From NCBI RefSeq assembly GCF_003144195.1, contig NW_020290005.1, positions 62,001-126,000 on the forward strand: 64,000 nt of DNA, read 5' to 3'. The notes beneath the pieces were generated by a model. That model made no database searches, had not been told where the DNA came from, and saw only the letters and a list, made by a program, of their open reading frames with translations. This document shows, one piece after another, positions 54,169 to 64,000 of this stretch (within the stretch, counting starts at the first letter, position 1; every line of letters begins with the position of its first letter). A program made the position numbers and the translations under genes. Source of the DNA: Ceraceosorus guamensis. Taxonomy: Eukaryota; Basidiomycota; Exobasidiomycetes; Ceraceosorales; Ceraceosoraceae.

Positions 54169-56739
54169 ATGTCTCAGGTACCAGCTCAGACGCCAGTCAG
54201 GACGACTCGAGCGATGGCCAAAGTGACGGGCGAGGTTCCTCACAAGCCCCAATGGGCCCTTCGTCGATCGCCAACAAAGCCATCCACGGCGTTGCGGGGT
54301 GCTTATGGCAGATCAGTCACCCCTTCGGGAAGGTCGGACTCTCCAGAAGATCTTTGCACGAATCCAATGGCACGTTTGCTGGAGCGTGCCCGCCGCAGAA
54401 GCAGTCTGGAGGCCTCGGATGGGCTGGGCACAAGTGGACAAGCGGATTCGCAGGTGGAAGACCCGCGCAAGCAAGCGCTCCGCAACTCTATCAGCAGAGA
54501 CTCTCCACCACCACGAGATGAGCCTCTTGACGCGGGAAGAGGCGAGACGATGGACATCGTTGATCCGAGTCTAGGCGCGCATCGCGGTCCGCTCACCAAG
54601 ACACCGGAAGCGAGGCACCTTAGGGGCAGCAACAGTAAGAGCTTTGCTGTCGATCGGGTGACCGACGACATCGATCGGCTTTCCATCTCTCCGCGCAAGG
54701 CGCCATCGAGCACTGCGCGGAAGTTGCGCGACACTCATCTTGACTCTCAGCCAGGCAAAAGCAAAGCAGACTCATTGCCACCCGCAGCACGTGTGCCAGC
54801 CTCTCGAAATCCAAAATCGCAAGATACGACGCCCGTTCGAGCATCATCGCCCGTCAAGCGATCTGCTCTGCGGCCAACGATTCTCTCCACAAAGCCCAAA
54901 GCGTTCACTTTGACATCGCACCAACGCGCTCAGTCTGTGTCTGCTGACTCGGCGGGAGACGTACCCGCAGCTTCTCGATCACGAGGCAGAAAGTCGCTCT
55001 ACGCGGAGCAGGGCGCGCAGCCCTTGGTCAAAGGCGAGGAATCCGATGATGAGCTCAACATCATCACTAAGCCCTCAAAGTCCTCTCGTGGCGCTTCCGG
55101 TCGACAAGTCGAGCGGACCTCGTCGCCCTCCACTCGTCCGATCCTGCCTCGCCAGCAGTCAGAACCAGACTCGCCCCACGATCGCAGACCGCTTCTCCCA
55201 CGAAGCTCTTCGAGCCCTCGTCTTTCCGCGCATGACTCGCGAGAGGGTAGCCTCCAAGCAAGACGGTACAATCTCGCCAAGTCTCATGGCCGCATCACAG
55301 ACGACAACGACTCGCCCCCTCCGTCGGTGAGCTCAAGCTCACCCCTGACCTCACCATCCGAGGCGAGGAAGCGGACTGCGGGCGGACGCAGTCGGCTGCA
55401 GGACGGAAGTGTTTCGCGAGTCACACTGACGAAACACGAGAATGAAGAGTATGGAAGCGAACCACCAAAGCGCTCACCTGAGCGCACTTTGGCTCGCCTT
55501 CAGCAACTCGCGCCAGTCCGTTGCGATGCGCGCGGACCCACAGCAGACGCACCCTCCTCGCAAGCAAGCAGATCGACCTGGCGCGATCCAAGTAACGTCA
55601 GCATATCTTCCTCGCCGTCGCAAAGATCCAATAGAGCAAGCTCAGTGGACATTCGCACCCCTACACGCGCCTCTGAAAGTCCCAGCGCACTCGCTGTGCT
55701 CGAAGCCAGCCTTGAGCGATTAGCCGCGGCCAAGCGTCGCACCACGGGCAGAGCGCACTCCGAGCTGTTTGCCCCTTCTAAGCGCGAGATGCCAGAGACC
55801 TCGGCCCCAAGCACTTTGGAGTCTTCGAGCCCTCTAAGCAGTCCTCGATCCACGCTTGGAGACGCTACATCGCCGCTTCAGAATCGCGGTCTGAGCCCAA
55901 TCGATGGAGCAAATGGCCTCGTCAAGCCGGCCAGGCGCATGCCTGCCGCAACGAAAGAGAGAGAGGCGATAAGCCAGCATGTGGCTGAAGCTCGTCATCT
56001 GCGGCGTCGGCCTTCCGACCCGGTTCGAGCTGCCCAGGCATACTTTGAGCGCGCCTTGCGTGAGGAGAGGGAGACTCTAGGTGCCGGTGGTGAAGAGGAA
56101 GAGGCAGTGTCTGCACCTAGCGAGGAGGGGCTGCTGGCAGGGAAGCGCGAAGCGAAACAGCATCGTCGCAAGAGTGCATACACTTACGTGCCAGCCAAGC
56201 GCGACTCTGTGGAAGACGCAGAAAATGTGGGTCATTCGGCGTTTTGTGCCGACATAGATGCGCCAGGAGAAGCATCAACGGCCACTTCTCCAATTAAGCG
56301 ATTCACACCAGTCACACCCAGAACGGCACGCGATGCAGCTAGACTTGCATCTGCTAGGTTTCTGAGGGGCTTGCATGTTGTTGTAGATGTGAGGGATCAG
56401 GATGGAGATGATGCTTCTGGCTCTTGGATAGAGATGCTACGCGGCGCTGGTGCAAAAGTCACGTCGAGGGTTCCCTCTATGAGCAGTCGATCACCAAGCC
56501 ACATCGTCTACAAAAGCGGGCGACCAGCCACTCTTCATTACTTTCGCGCGTGCGATGATCCCAAGCCCCTGCTCGTAGGTGTCAATTGGGTGCTCAAGTG
56601 CTTGCAAGAGGCTAGGCGCGTGGACGAAGAGCCTTACTTGGTCGAGATAGGCAAAGAAGCCGTCTTTCGCAAGGTGAGCCGTAGAGCCATCCAGATGCAG
56701 CTAGCTGCACAGCATTTCAGAATCCCCCAACGTAGCTGA
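54169..56739 (+). CDS. BRCT-domain protein, putative DNA-damage response factor
   Basis: Single exon, 856 aa from ATG 54169; the frame is open a little upstream but only with a GTG. The C-terminal 110 residues form one BRCT domain: LHVVVDVRDQ, SGSWIEMLRGAGAKVTSRVP, PSHIVYKSGRPATLHYFRA, KPLLVGVNWVLKCLQEARRV and DEEPYLVE. The invariant BRCT Trp lies in NWVLKC. The domain is closest in feel to the microcephalin/MCPH1-like N-terminal BRCT. The remaining 740 residues are disordered, rich in Ser, Arg and Pro, with many SP/TP sites (SSPLSSPRS, RSPERT) that CDKs could phosphorylate. The divergent arrangement with MRC1 suggests a checkpoint role, but the partner and the orthologue name remain uncertain. 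Confidence 0.8.
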   Translation: MSQVPAQTPVRTTRAMAKVTGEVPHKPQWALRRSPTKPSTALRGAYGRSVTPSGRSDSPEDLCTNPMARLLERARRRSSLEASDGLGTSGQADSQVEDPRKQALRNSISRDSPPPRDEPLDAGRGETMDIVDPSLGAHRGPLTKTPEARHLRGSNSKSFAVDRVTDDIDRLSISPRKAPSSTARKLRDTHLDSQPGKSKADSLPPAARVPASRNPKSQDTTPVRASSPVKRSALRPTILSTKPKAFTLTSHQRAQSVSADSAGDVPAASRSRGRKSLYAEQGAQPLVKGEESDDELNIITKPSKSSRGASGRQVERTSSPSTRPILPRQQSEPDSPHDRRPLLPRSSSSPRLSAHDSREGSLQARRYNLAKSHGRITDDNDSPPPSVSSSSPLTSPSEARKRTAGGRSRLQDGSVSRVTLTKHENEEYGSEPPKRSPERTLARLQQLAPVRCDARGPTADAPSSQASRSTWRDPSNVSISSSPSQRSNRASSVDIRTPTRASESPSALAVLEASLERLAAAKRRTTGRAHSELFAPSKREMPETSAPSTLESSSPLSSPRSTLGDATSPLQNRGLSPIDGANGLVKPARRMPAATKEREAISQHVAEARHLRRRPSDPVRAAQAYFERALREERETLGAGGEEEEAVSAPSEEGLLAGKREAKQHRRKSAYTYVPAKRDSVEDAENVGHSAFCADIDAPGEASTATSPIKRFTPVTPRTARDAARLASARFLRGLHVVVDVRDQDGDDASGSWIEMLRGAGAKVTSRVPSMSSRSPSHIVYKSGRPATLHYFRACDDPKPLLVGVNWVLKCLQEARRVDEEPYLVEIGKEAVFRKVSRRAIQMQLAAQHFRIPQRS

Positions 56740-59700
56740 CACGGTCTATAACCCATGTCTGACTTCATGGTATTGTCCACAGCGTCGGATTTCCATGGCA
56801 CCGCGCGCAGCTCCAGGTGCACTGCTCGATGACCAGTCCTGTGAGCCGGCTCGCGCTTACGAGTGCTTCATAGGGCAGCAAATGCGCTGCTGGTGATGGT
56901 GCTGACGCATTCGCAACCAATACTCTGCTACCCAAACAGCCCGTGAGACGTCCCCCGAAGAGGTCGCAGCGCTCAAGGACCGCCGACTTGCTCTGGCGCA
57001 CGCCCCTGCCGTCCCGAGTCCACTTGGTGCGATGGCTTGGAGGCCTGATGCGTCCACCGATGGAAGCGAGATGGCCTTCTGAAATACGTCTTTGTGATGC
57101 AGTCCTTGCCCGGTCGCAGCCACGTACTGGTGGAGATATCTTTTAGCCTTTGACCCCCCCCCCCCAAGTTGAGAAAGGGGGAGCAACAACCCCGTTTTGG
57201 CATTTCCTGATTCTATGCTCTTGCCTTCTTCCTCAAACCATTGAGATACCCTTCATCGCACTACTATAGGCCAAGTCTCTTGCCGTGTATACAATTATTG
57301 AAATTCGCGAGAAAGACAACATTTTATCACTGCTTCATTTGCGGACAAATATTGACCAGACTGCCCATATAGCTTCCGAGCGCTCTGCACGCGAGAAATC
57401 GTGAGGAGACATTCAAAATGAAGGGCAAACGCAAGGTTGGGTTCGTCCCCTTCAGCGACGCTCATGAGTGCGAACTTCCAGCAAGACAACATATGCTCTC
57501 CACGTTCTGATTTCACACTTAGTCAGGTCAAGCCAAGGCGAGGAAATACACGGCTGACGATGTTCAATTCAGGATTGGAGACGATGTCGCCAGCGGGCAT
57601 GCAAGTCTATAGCATCTCCCTCCCTCCTGAGCGCGCGCGCGCACAGCCTCAAAAAAAATCTTGACGTTGGCGAGGTACTGGAGCAGTGAAAAGGAGTCGA
57701 GGCTGCCTATCGCAGCTTTGCCTGCCAGTCTCCCGCACGAGGGCACTCGCGGCGTACCGTGGACTGACCATCGGACCCCAGGGGCCAATTTCGAAAATCG
57801 AATCAGCAGCAGGATTAAGACTCGCGCGCGTCTGATGACTTGCGGGTTGGATGTGCGGACCAATATATAGATTTGAGCTTTCTGTATGGAATGCTGCAGG
57901 CTAGCCCGTTGGGCTTCCAGAATCATGCGCCCAAATCTTCGTGCATATCAAGGGCTTGCGCGTCAAGTGACCCCGCAGTCTGAGGCCAGGACCACCAGCA
58001 GCAGCAGCAGCAGCATCAGCAGCGTTCGTGATCCGAAGGCTCACTTAGCTGCAAAGCATTCATCGGCTAGAGCTTAAGCGAGCTGAGCTTTGCTAACCCT
58101 GATGAGATATGTACTTCATCGGCTGGATGCGCGTGAACGGACCGCTCCACTGGATGTGAACCTCATGGATGCCTGCATGGCTCAGCACGTCATGGCTCGC
58201 ACGGCTGCACGGCCGGCGTCCAGTGATGATTTAGCACAGCAGTCTTGGGCCGATAACGGCAACGGATGGTGATACTGGCGTGAGAATTGTGCGTGATGAC
58301 GTGTACGGGCTTCATACCCCTGGTCGGATCAAATTCCAGGCTGCACGAACATCCTCGACTCGTCGGGAGGTCAGCGCTTTGTCGATGACGCGGGGCGAGC
58401 AGTCTCAGGTGCGTGCCGGAAGGCTCTCAGTGGGCTGGTGGGAGACACTCAGAGCGTCCACAAGCGAAACAGAGAGCTGAAAATTTCGGTCCGGCTGAGT
58501 GATCTCACAAGAGCGAGTGTGATCGATCATTGGCCTGTGAAGTCTCAAGAACGTTTGACCGTCAGCATGCCACTGGTGTGCATGCGCCTCTGAGAGCGAG
58601 TAGGACGATCGCAAAGCGCATGACGCCAAGCCAAGGGACGCGTTGAAGAGTGAACGACGCCGGCAGACCTCGACTCTTGACTCGCGCCCATCCGCTCCGC
58701 CGAATCTGACTGCCTTGCCCGCGACGACAACCTCTTCCTCTCGATCTCGCCGATGAGGGTATCGTCCTGCGCCATATAGTGCACCGTCCGCTTGGCCGGC
58801 CGTTCACTTGATTCAGAGAGACGGTCATCCAGAGGAGAGATTCTTTGCTGCCAATCAAGAATCTGAATGCACTGCGCAGGCGCCCCTCCGTGCACGTGCA
58901 CGCCATCTTGAGGATGGGACTCCTGCGCCGCGCTAAGGCTCAATGGATCTACCTCTACTCGGAGCGAGAAGGGGTTGGATAACCTGGCTTTCCTGAATCA
59001 AGGGCAGGATGCCGTGCTCGGACCCCAGGCTGGCGTCTTTGTAGAAGCTCGGCAGCGGTCGAGTGCGCTGGCAAAAGGGCGCGGCTCCAATTGGGTTAGC
59101 GGATAGGAGTGCAAAGAGATAAGCTGGGCCATCCAAGCTGTAGAGTCGGGCCGCGGACTCGCGCGGAAAGTGAAGGTGGCGCCAGCTGCAAGATGGAACC
59201 CGAGCCACAAAGCACTCCTCGGCAATACTTGCAGCCCGCGCTGCAGAAGTCCTGGTGAGCTTGCTGGATGTGTAGCTTGATTCTTTGCGCCACGCATCGC
59301 ATTGATGAAGGCTGGTCTGAGGCGCCGAACTCTGTGGGGCCGCCGTGAGCGCTTCAAAAGCGGCACCGCACCGCTGAAGCAGCTTTGAATGCATCACAAT
59401 CAGAATAACGTCAGCGGAAGTTGCCTTCCGACTTCTGCTTGGCATGCTGCATAAGCGGTCGCTTGGGGGCTAGCTGATAGGCGAAATTTTCGACTGATTG
59501 GCCCTTACGGCATCGTACCAAAGCAGTGTGGATCGAACCAGAATAAGAAAGAGGCTTAAGACGATTGACGGAGGGCCGCCCTGGCGTAGGGTTCGGGGCT
59601 GTTGAGGTGAACGTGCATGGCCCGGACATTTGTACTTTGCGGTTCTTGTCTGTAGTAGTAGTAGTAGTATGATCGGGCATGCGCAAATTGCGACCAGTCG

Positions 59701-62700
59701 ACTCTTAGCTGCCGCCGCATTTTCGACGATCAGGAGTCGAGACTGTGAGCGCTCGCAAAAGGGCCTGTAGGCACGAGGGTGGATGGATATCGTAGTCTGA
59801 AGCGAAGGCTGTAGATCTGAGGTCCCTGTCGTCCTTGTCCAACTATTCCATGCACTCTAGCAGAACACTGTCGGTACTCGGCGCTCCCTGCCCTGTCTCT
59901 GGCGCTACTCCTTTTGCTTTTCGCCCGAAAGAGCTGCGCTGAAACGGCAAGCTTTTGTGTTTGGTCGCCGAGTCATCGGGTACACGCGCCGGCGTTCCGC
60001 TAGGGCAATCGCGCTGCTGCAGGCACTTTGAGGCACGGACTGTGGTGCTCACTCACTGACTGATAATCTGCAGCCGACGACCGCGATGAAGCTTGTGTGT
60101 GTGTGTGCGGAAAAGCACACAGCACGGTACCGAATGTTTGCCAGTAATGAACAGTCATCGTGGGACTATAGCGAACGCATTTCGAAGAGGCAGGCTTCCA
60201 TGCATAGATGAATCAGTAGTGTAGCTAGTATTACAAAATAATGAATACCGCTCACGACTTTGGACAGTCACCGCAGCCCAAGGCCTAGACTTCGGACCCT
60301 GACTTAGCTCCATCTGAGATCCCGTGCCTTGCTCAAAGCACCAATGCTCAGCCGATTAAACGGCCTAATTTGATCACAAAGTACGCATGGTGCTGCATTT
60401 GGACAAGCTTGTCATGCCTGAGTGTGCGAGGTGTGGACGCTATCAGACCGTGCCCTCGAAATACTGCTGCTATACTCCTTTAAGCGTCTGCATTTAAGCC
60501 TGAACATGTGCGGTCCCACTAAGGCTGCACGACATGCGTGACAGCAAGCTGCGAGAGCTTTCCGGCTGTGCGTCGTGCTCACCATCATGCATTTTCTTTC
60601 GCCGACTCGCAATCATGACATTCGTGATCTCGATTGACTGTTTGGCCAAAGTCAGTGCGAGTGACCACGCATTGGGTGTTGTACAGTACATGGCGAGCGT
60701 CCTGCTGGTGAACGCGTAGCTGACTCATCTTGCTTTGCCACTCATCAAAGCTGCAGCGCGGCGGCCATGCGATTCATCCGCAATACTTGCCATTCGCAAG
60801 GATGAATCGGACTGCCGCACAGTGTGAGTGATGCGCCAGTCGTGAGTGTGCGAGCCTGTCGGTACGGTCGATGATTTTGTGGTGCGGAGCTTCGCAAGAC
60901 GGCTTGCTGAATCGGGTCGAGGGCTCCTGTTCGGCAGTCTGAGCCATCCTAGCCGACCTTGGCATTGCGAACGAGCGTGCGTGCAGCAGCACCGATGCAG
61001 CGAGCGGAGTCCGAGCAGCCTGGGCGAAATGGCGTAATAATTCGTGTGCGTAAGTGTCCACGCGAAGCATTCACGCAAGCGCGGAGCATCTGCCCGTCTG
61101 GCTCGGTGAGCAACCTCCGTCTCCGCCCAAGCAGCAGGCAAGGTCAGAGTCGTATAGCTGTGCCTAGCGTGGAGACGAGATGTGGCAGCCATTGGATCAC
61201 GCTTTCGCTCTTTCCCCGCTTTGTCCAACTTAGCATAAGCCCTCCGCGGATGCCGACGGCACCGATTTTGTAGGCGAGACAAGAATAGAAGTCGGTTCGC
61301 AATCGGGGCAAATACGAGCGACAGTCACTGAGTGCGTTCTCGAGCGTAGCCGCTCCGCGGAGTCCGCTCTCGAGAAGTCAGACTCTGCAGGGTATATAGC
61401 GTGCTCAGACTCGCGTCTTTGAGGGGACGCTTCTCTTGAGAAAGGTGTGGATATTGCAAGACTCCTGACTGTCGTGCCAGCGCCGCAAGCTCGCTGTCTA
61501 CGTGTTGCTCGCTCAGGCGGCAAATGATGTTAGTCAGCTGCTGCATCGTCATTTACGAGATGAGACGTATCTCAGGCATGACCTTCAGGCCATCGACGGA
61601 AGTCGGTCATAAAGGCTACGGCGGGGAGAAAGGGAGAGAAAGAGAGGGCCTGCGCTGACAAGTGTACTGACTGCATGCTGGAACGGGTAGTCCCACACTC
61701 ATCATTACCGAGAGGCCCTGGAGCCGCCAATATCATCTCATGACTGTCAACTATACGCACGAACCCCCTTTGATAGCGACCGCGCATAGCTGAACCGCTG
61801 ACGAGGCTGGGCGCAATTGGTGCCTAGCTGAGATGACTAAAGCCCGAAGGCAGAAGAAAAGATGTCTATGCACGTGAGCCCGTGCGGGGTGTCCGAGCGT
61901 GGTATTTGTGTATGGATGGAAATGGTCACTCGTCAGCTTCCAATTCCAGTCAAGTGACTACCCCGCCGCGTCTTCGAGCTTTGTTTGCGCGCCGAAGCTT
62001 GCCGGGCAGCACGCGTCAGCGTTCAGTCAAGAATGGTGAATGTCTTCAACGCTTCACAGTCACGAGTGCGCCGGCCGTGAGCTGCCAGGCAGACATTGTG
62101 CTAGCAGGGCAAGGGCAAGCAGCAGCGTTCAAGACCTTCTTTGCAACGACACTGGAGAACGTACACGAGGCCCGGGCGTACCGGCGCGGTGCTGACAGCA
62201 GAGGGGCACATTCAGAATCCCAAATTAATGGTACAACATCCACTGAAGCAAATTTGGGTGAGAGGGTAAGGTATACATGAATGACGAAAAGTCTGTCGTC
62301 AGTGATTCGTATAGGCATCTCATTTGTCGGCGATTCGTGGCACGTCGCGGGCTGAATCGCTTAACGTGGTCGGCCAGCCGACGCGGACTTGATCCGTCAT
62401 GGGTGAGAGCCTATACGGGCGGGAGCAAGCGCAATAAAGCGAGACAGCAAGACGAGACTTCGCCGCGGCGTTTAGATCTTTCTGTACATGCCCTCTGCGC
62501 GCAATGCGGCTTTGCTGCGCCTCCCTCGCTGGTGCTGCTGCTACTGTATGGCTCCTGCGGCGTGAGTGCAGGGTGTTATGGCATAGTTTTAAAGCGAAAG
62601 CAGCAGCGGCAGGAGTCTTGAGTCGTGCTGAGTAGAGTCACAGCAGTCGTGATGAGTAGTGTGAGTCATATATATAAGCAGCAGCACGAGCAGCCAGCAG

Positions 62701-63757
62701 CTCAGATTAGCATCCATGCAGCAGCGCCAACCTTCCTGGCCGCTTGTGCAGTCAAGTGCGTTCGTCCGCGTCTGCTCTATCAGTGGGCTAGCTGTTTTCA
62801 TCACTTACGTAGTTGGCTTCGCGACTTTGACTGACTACGCGTTCTTTGAGAACTCATCCGCCTCCAAAAGGGCTGCGATGCGACGGCCATGCCAGCGCGA
62901 CATCTTGACTAGCTGTGACTTTACTCCCAGACTCTTCGCTATATCCGGGCTTCATCCACATTTGCGTTAGATTTGTCTCGGTCCCTCTTCCTGTCCTTGA
63001 CTCCGAAGCTCCGTCGCGACGTCTGTCTGCTCTTCAAAATCACCAGCAGCAGCAGGACTCGCACGTCCAAAGTTGCTGAAATCGCGCTTGCTTCCCGCCC
63101 ATGCACTCGCCTTTTCTCTTTTGCACTATTGTAGTACCTGTCCTCAACTCTCATTCTACTTCTGCCCTTGTGACGTCCATCGCGATCATTCGGGTGGATC
63201 GTTACCGCAGGAACCCTGCACCGTGCTTCGTGCATCGTGGTCCAAGGAGCCTTTTCCATCTCGGCTGTCCAACATCATCTTGAGCAGAACCATCTCGAGG
63301 AGCCTGTGATTGGTCAGAAGATCGGTGAGTCGCGCTGCGGATTTTGCATCCTCTGGATCCACTTTGGGCTCAAACGCAAATCTCCCAGAGCTGTGCGTCC
63401 GTCCATAGGCCGGTCACACCGTGCAGAAGGCGGTGGAAAGGCTTGTGCAGCCACAAGATTTCCAGTCCGCAGCTGTATGCGGCTTGACCATAGCCAGAAC
63501 AATTGCACACGGTGTACATTCGAAGGCTTCGTCACGCGTCGATAACGTGACCATCAAGGGCGTCAGATGCCATCCATTGTATGGTGAGCTTATTGAACCT
63601 TGCGCTGGCGGCGTCGAACGTCCGAGCAGCATGCAATACACGATACGATGTGACGTAGCGCTGACTGTAGAGGTGTACACGCAATCCTTTCAGACTGACG
63701 CCAACTAAGCTGCTGCAGAAACTTAGCCGGCAAGCCAGTCTACCTGACACGCAGCAT
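56740..63757. other. Long region without a recognisable gene
   Basis: About 7 kb. Short ORFs abound; the better-looking ones are minus 58545..59445 in two frames, minus 61325..61552 and plus 63190..63711, none of known family. Simple repeats: C12 at 57154..57165, (CAG)6 at 57996..58013, (TAG)5 at 59653..59667 and (TG)7 at 60094..60107. CTCACGACT copies at 60251..60259 and 60838..60846. TGAGTCATATATATAAGCAGC lies at 62662..62682. Confidence 0.45.
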
Positions 63758-64000
63758 TCAATCCAGCAGAAAGCGGCGTCTCCCCCACATCGAGATTTCG
63801 CGAGCTTCGAGACTTGCTCCCAGCGACTCGAGCGGATGGTACAGGTCTTGACAAAGATATTCATCGCCATCCTTCAGTGCACATGCAGTGGCATCAATCA
63901 CATCACGTAGGCAGCTCGCAGCCTGGCTCTGCTCGTCAGAGCGAAGCTCAGCGCGGAACTGCGGATTTGCCGAGCGGTTTGCCCATGACCAGCAGCTCTT
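63758..64000 (-). CDS. Partial ORF, C-terminal end of an unknown protein
   Basis: A minus frame enters from the right edge and stays open for 80 codons to a TGA at 63758..63760. The translation has a protein-like balance: AELRSDEQSQAASCLRDVID..., then DGDEYLCQDLYHPLESLGAS, ending GRRRFLLD. It suggests an amphipathic helical C-terminus. I recognise no family, and no ATG is available inside the window to judge the start. It would converge with any plus-strand gene ending near 63711. Random open frames of this length do occur here, so confidence is moderate. Confidence 0.4.
   Translation of the reverse strand, partial: KSCWSWANRSANPQFRAELRSDEQSQAASCLRDVIDATACALKDGDEYLCQDLYHPLESLGASLEAREISMWGRRRFLLD

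Overview
The window reads as nuclear DNA of a basidiomycete fungus, most likely in the smut lineage (Ustilaginomycotina). GT-AG introns are frequent and mostly 65-150 nt, with GTGAGT-type donors, CTGAC/CTAAC-like branch sites and short pyrimidine tracts. The proteins are clearly fungal (Pof1, Sky1-type SRPK, Hfi1/Ada1, Mrc1, Bpl1, Pup1, heme lyase). The genus cannot be fixed from the sequence alone. I reconstructed exon chains by hand; every complete multi-exon model listed keeps a consistent reading phase and ends at a stop.

Layout: 1-4.1 kb holds the 5' part of lipoyl synthase (LIP5, cut by the window edge), the divergent POF1-like nucleotidyltransferase and a secreted calcineurin-like phosphatase. 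A 4.9 kb gene-poor stretch precedes an SR-protein kinase (9.0-11.6 kb). Then come an ArsB/CitM-type transporter (12.3-14.6, minus), a WD/DUF2415-like protein (16.0-18.5), a bacterial-looking beta-helix protein (20.3-22.8), a secreted aspartic protease (24.7-26.5) and a small one-TM protein (27.2-27.7). A second gene-poor stretch (27.7-31.9) leads to a Mn-type CDF transporter (31.9-33.4), NCBP3-like cap-binding protein (34.4-36.3), proteasome beta2 PUP1 (37.0-38.2), biotin-protein ligase BPL1 (38.4-41.4), SAGA subunit HFI1/ADA1 (42.7-45.7), cytochrome c heme lyase CYC3 (46.4-47.5), checkpoint mediator MRC1/Claspin (47.8-53.3) and a divergent BRCT protein (54.2-56.7). The last 7 kb has no recognisable gene until an open frame that enters from the right edge.

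There are no operons. Gene pairs are divergent (LIP5/POF1, transporter/WD protein, NCBP3/PUP1, HFI1/CYC3, MRC1/BRCT) or convergent (POF1/phosphatase, SRPK/transporter, PUP1/BPL1, CYC3/MRC1). Functional links are limited: LIP5 and BPL1 both serve lipoyl/biotin cofactor attachment, and MRC1 and the BRCT gene share a promoter region containing an MluI cell-cycle box.

The most interesting unexplained signals are: an exact 9-mer (CTCACGACT) present at least 15 times and only outside genes; a 70-base G tract beside the MRC1 start; an apparent 22-nt intron in HFI1, whose first intron is by contrast 761 nt; and a run of four PIP-box-like motifs in Mrc1.
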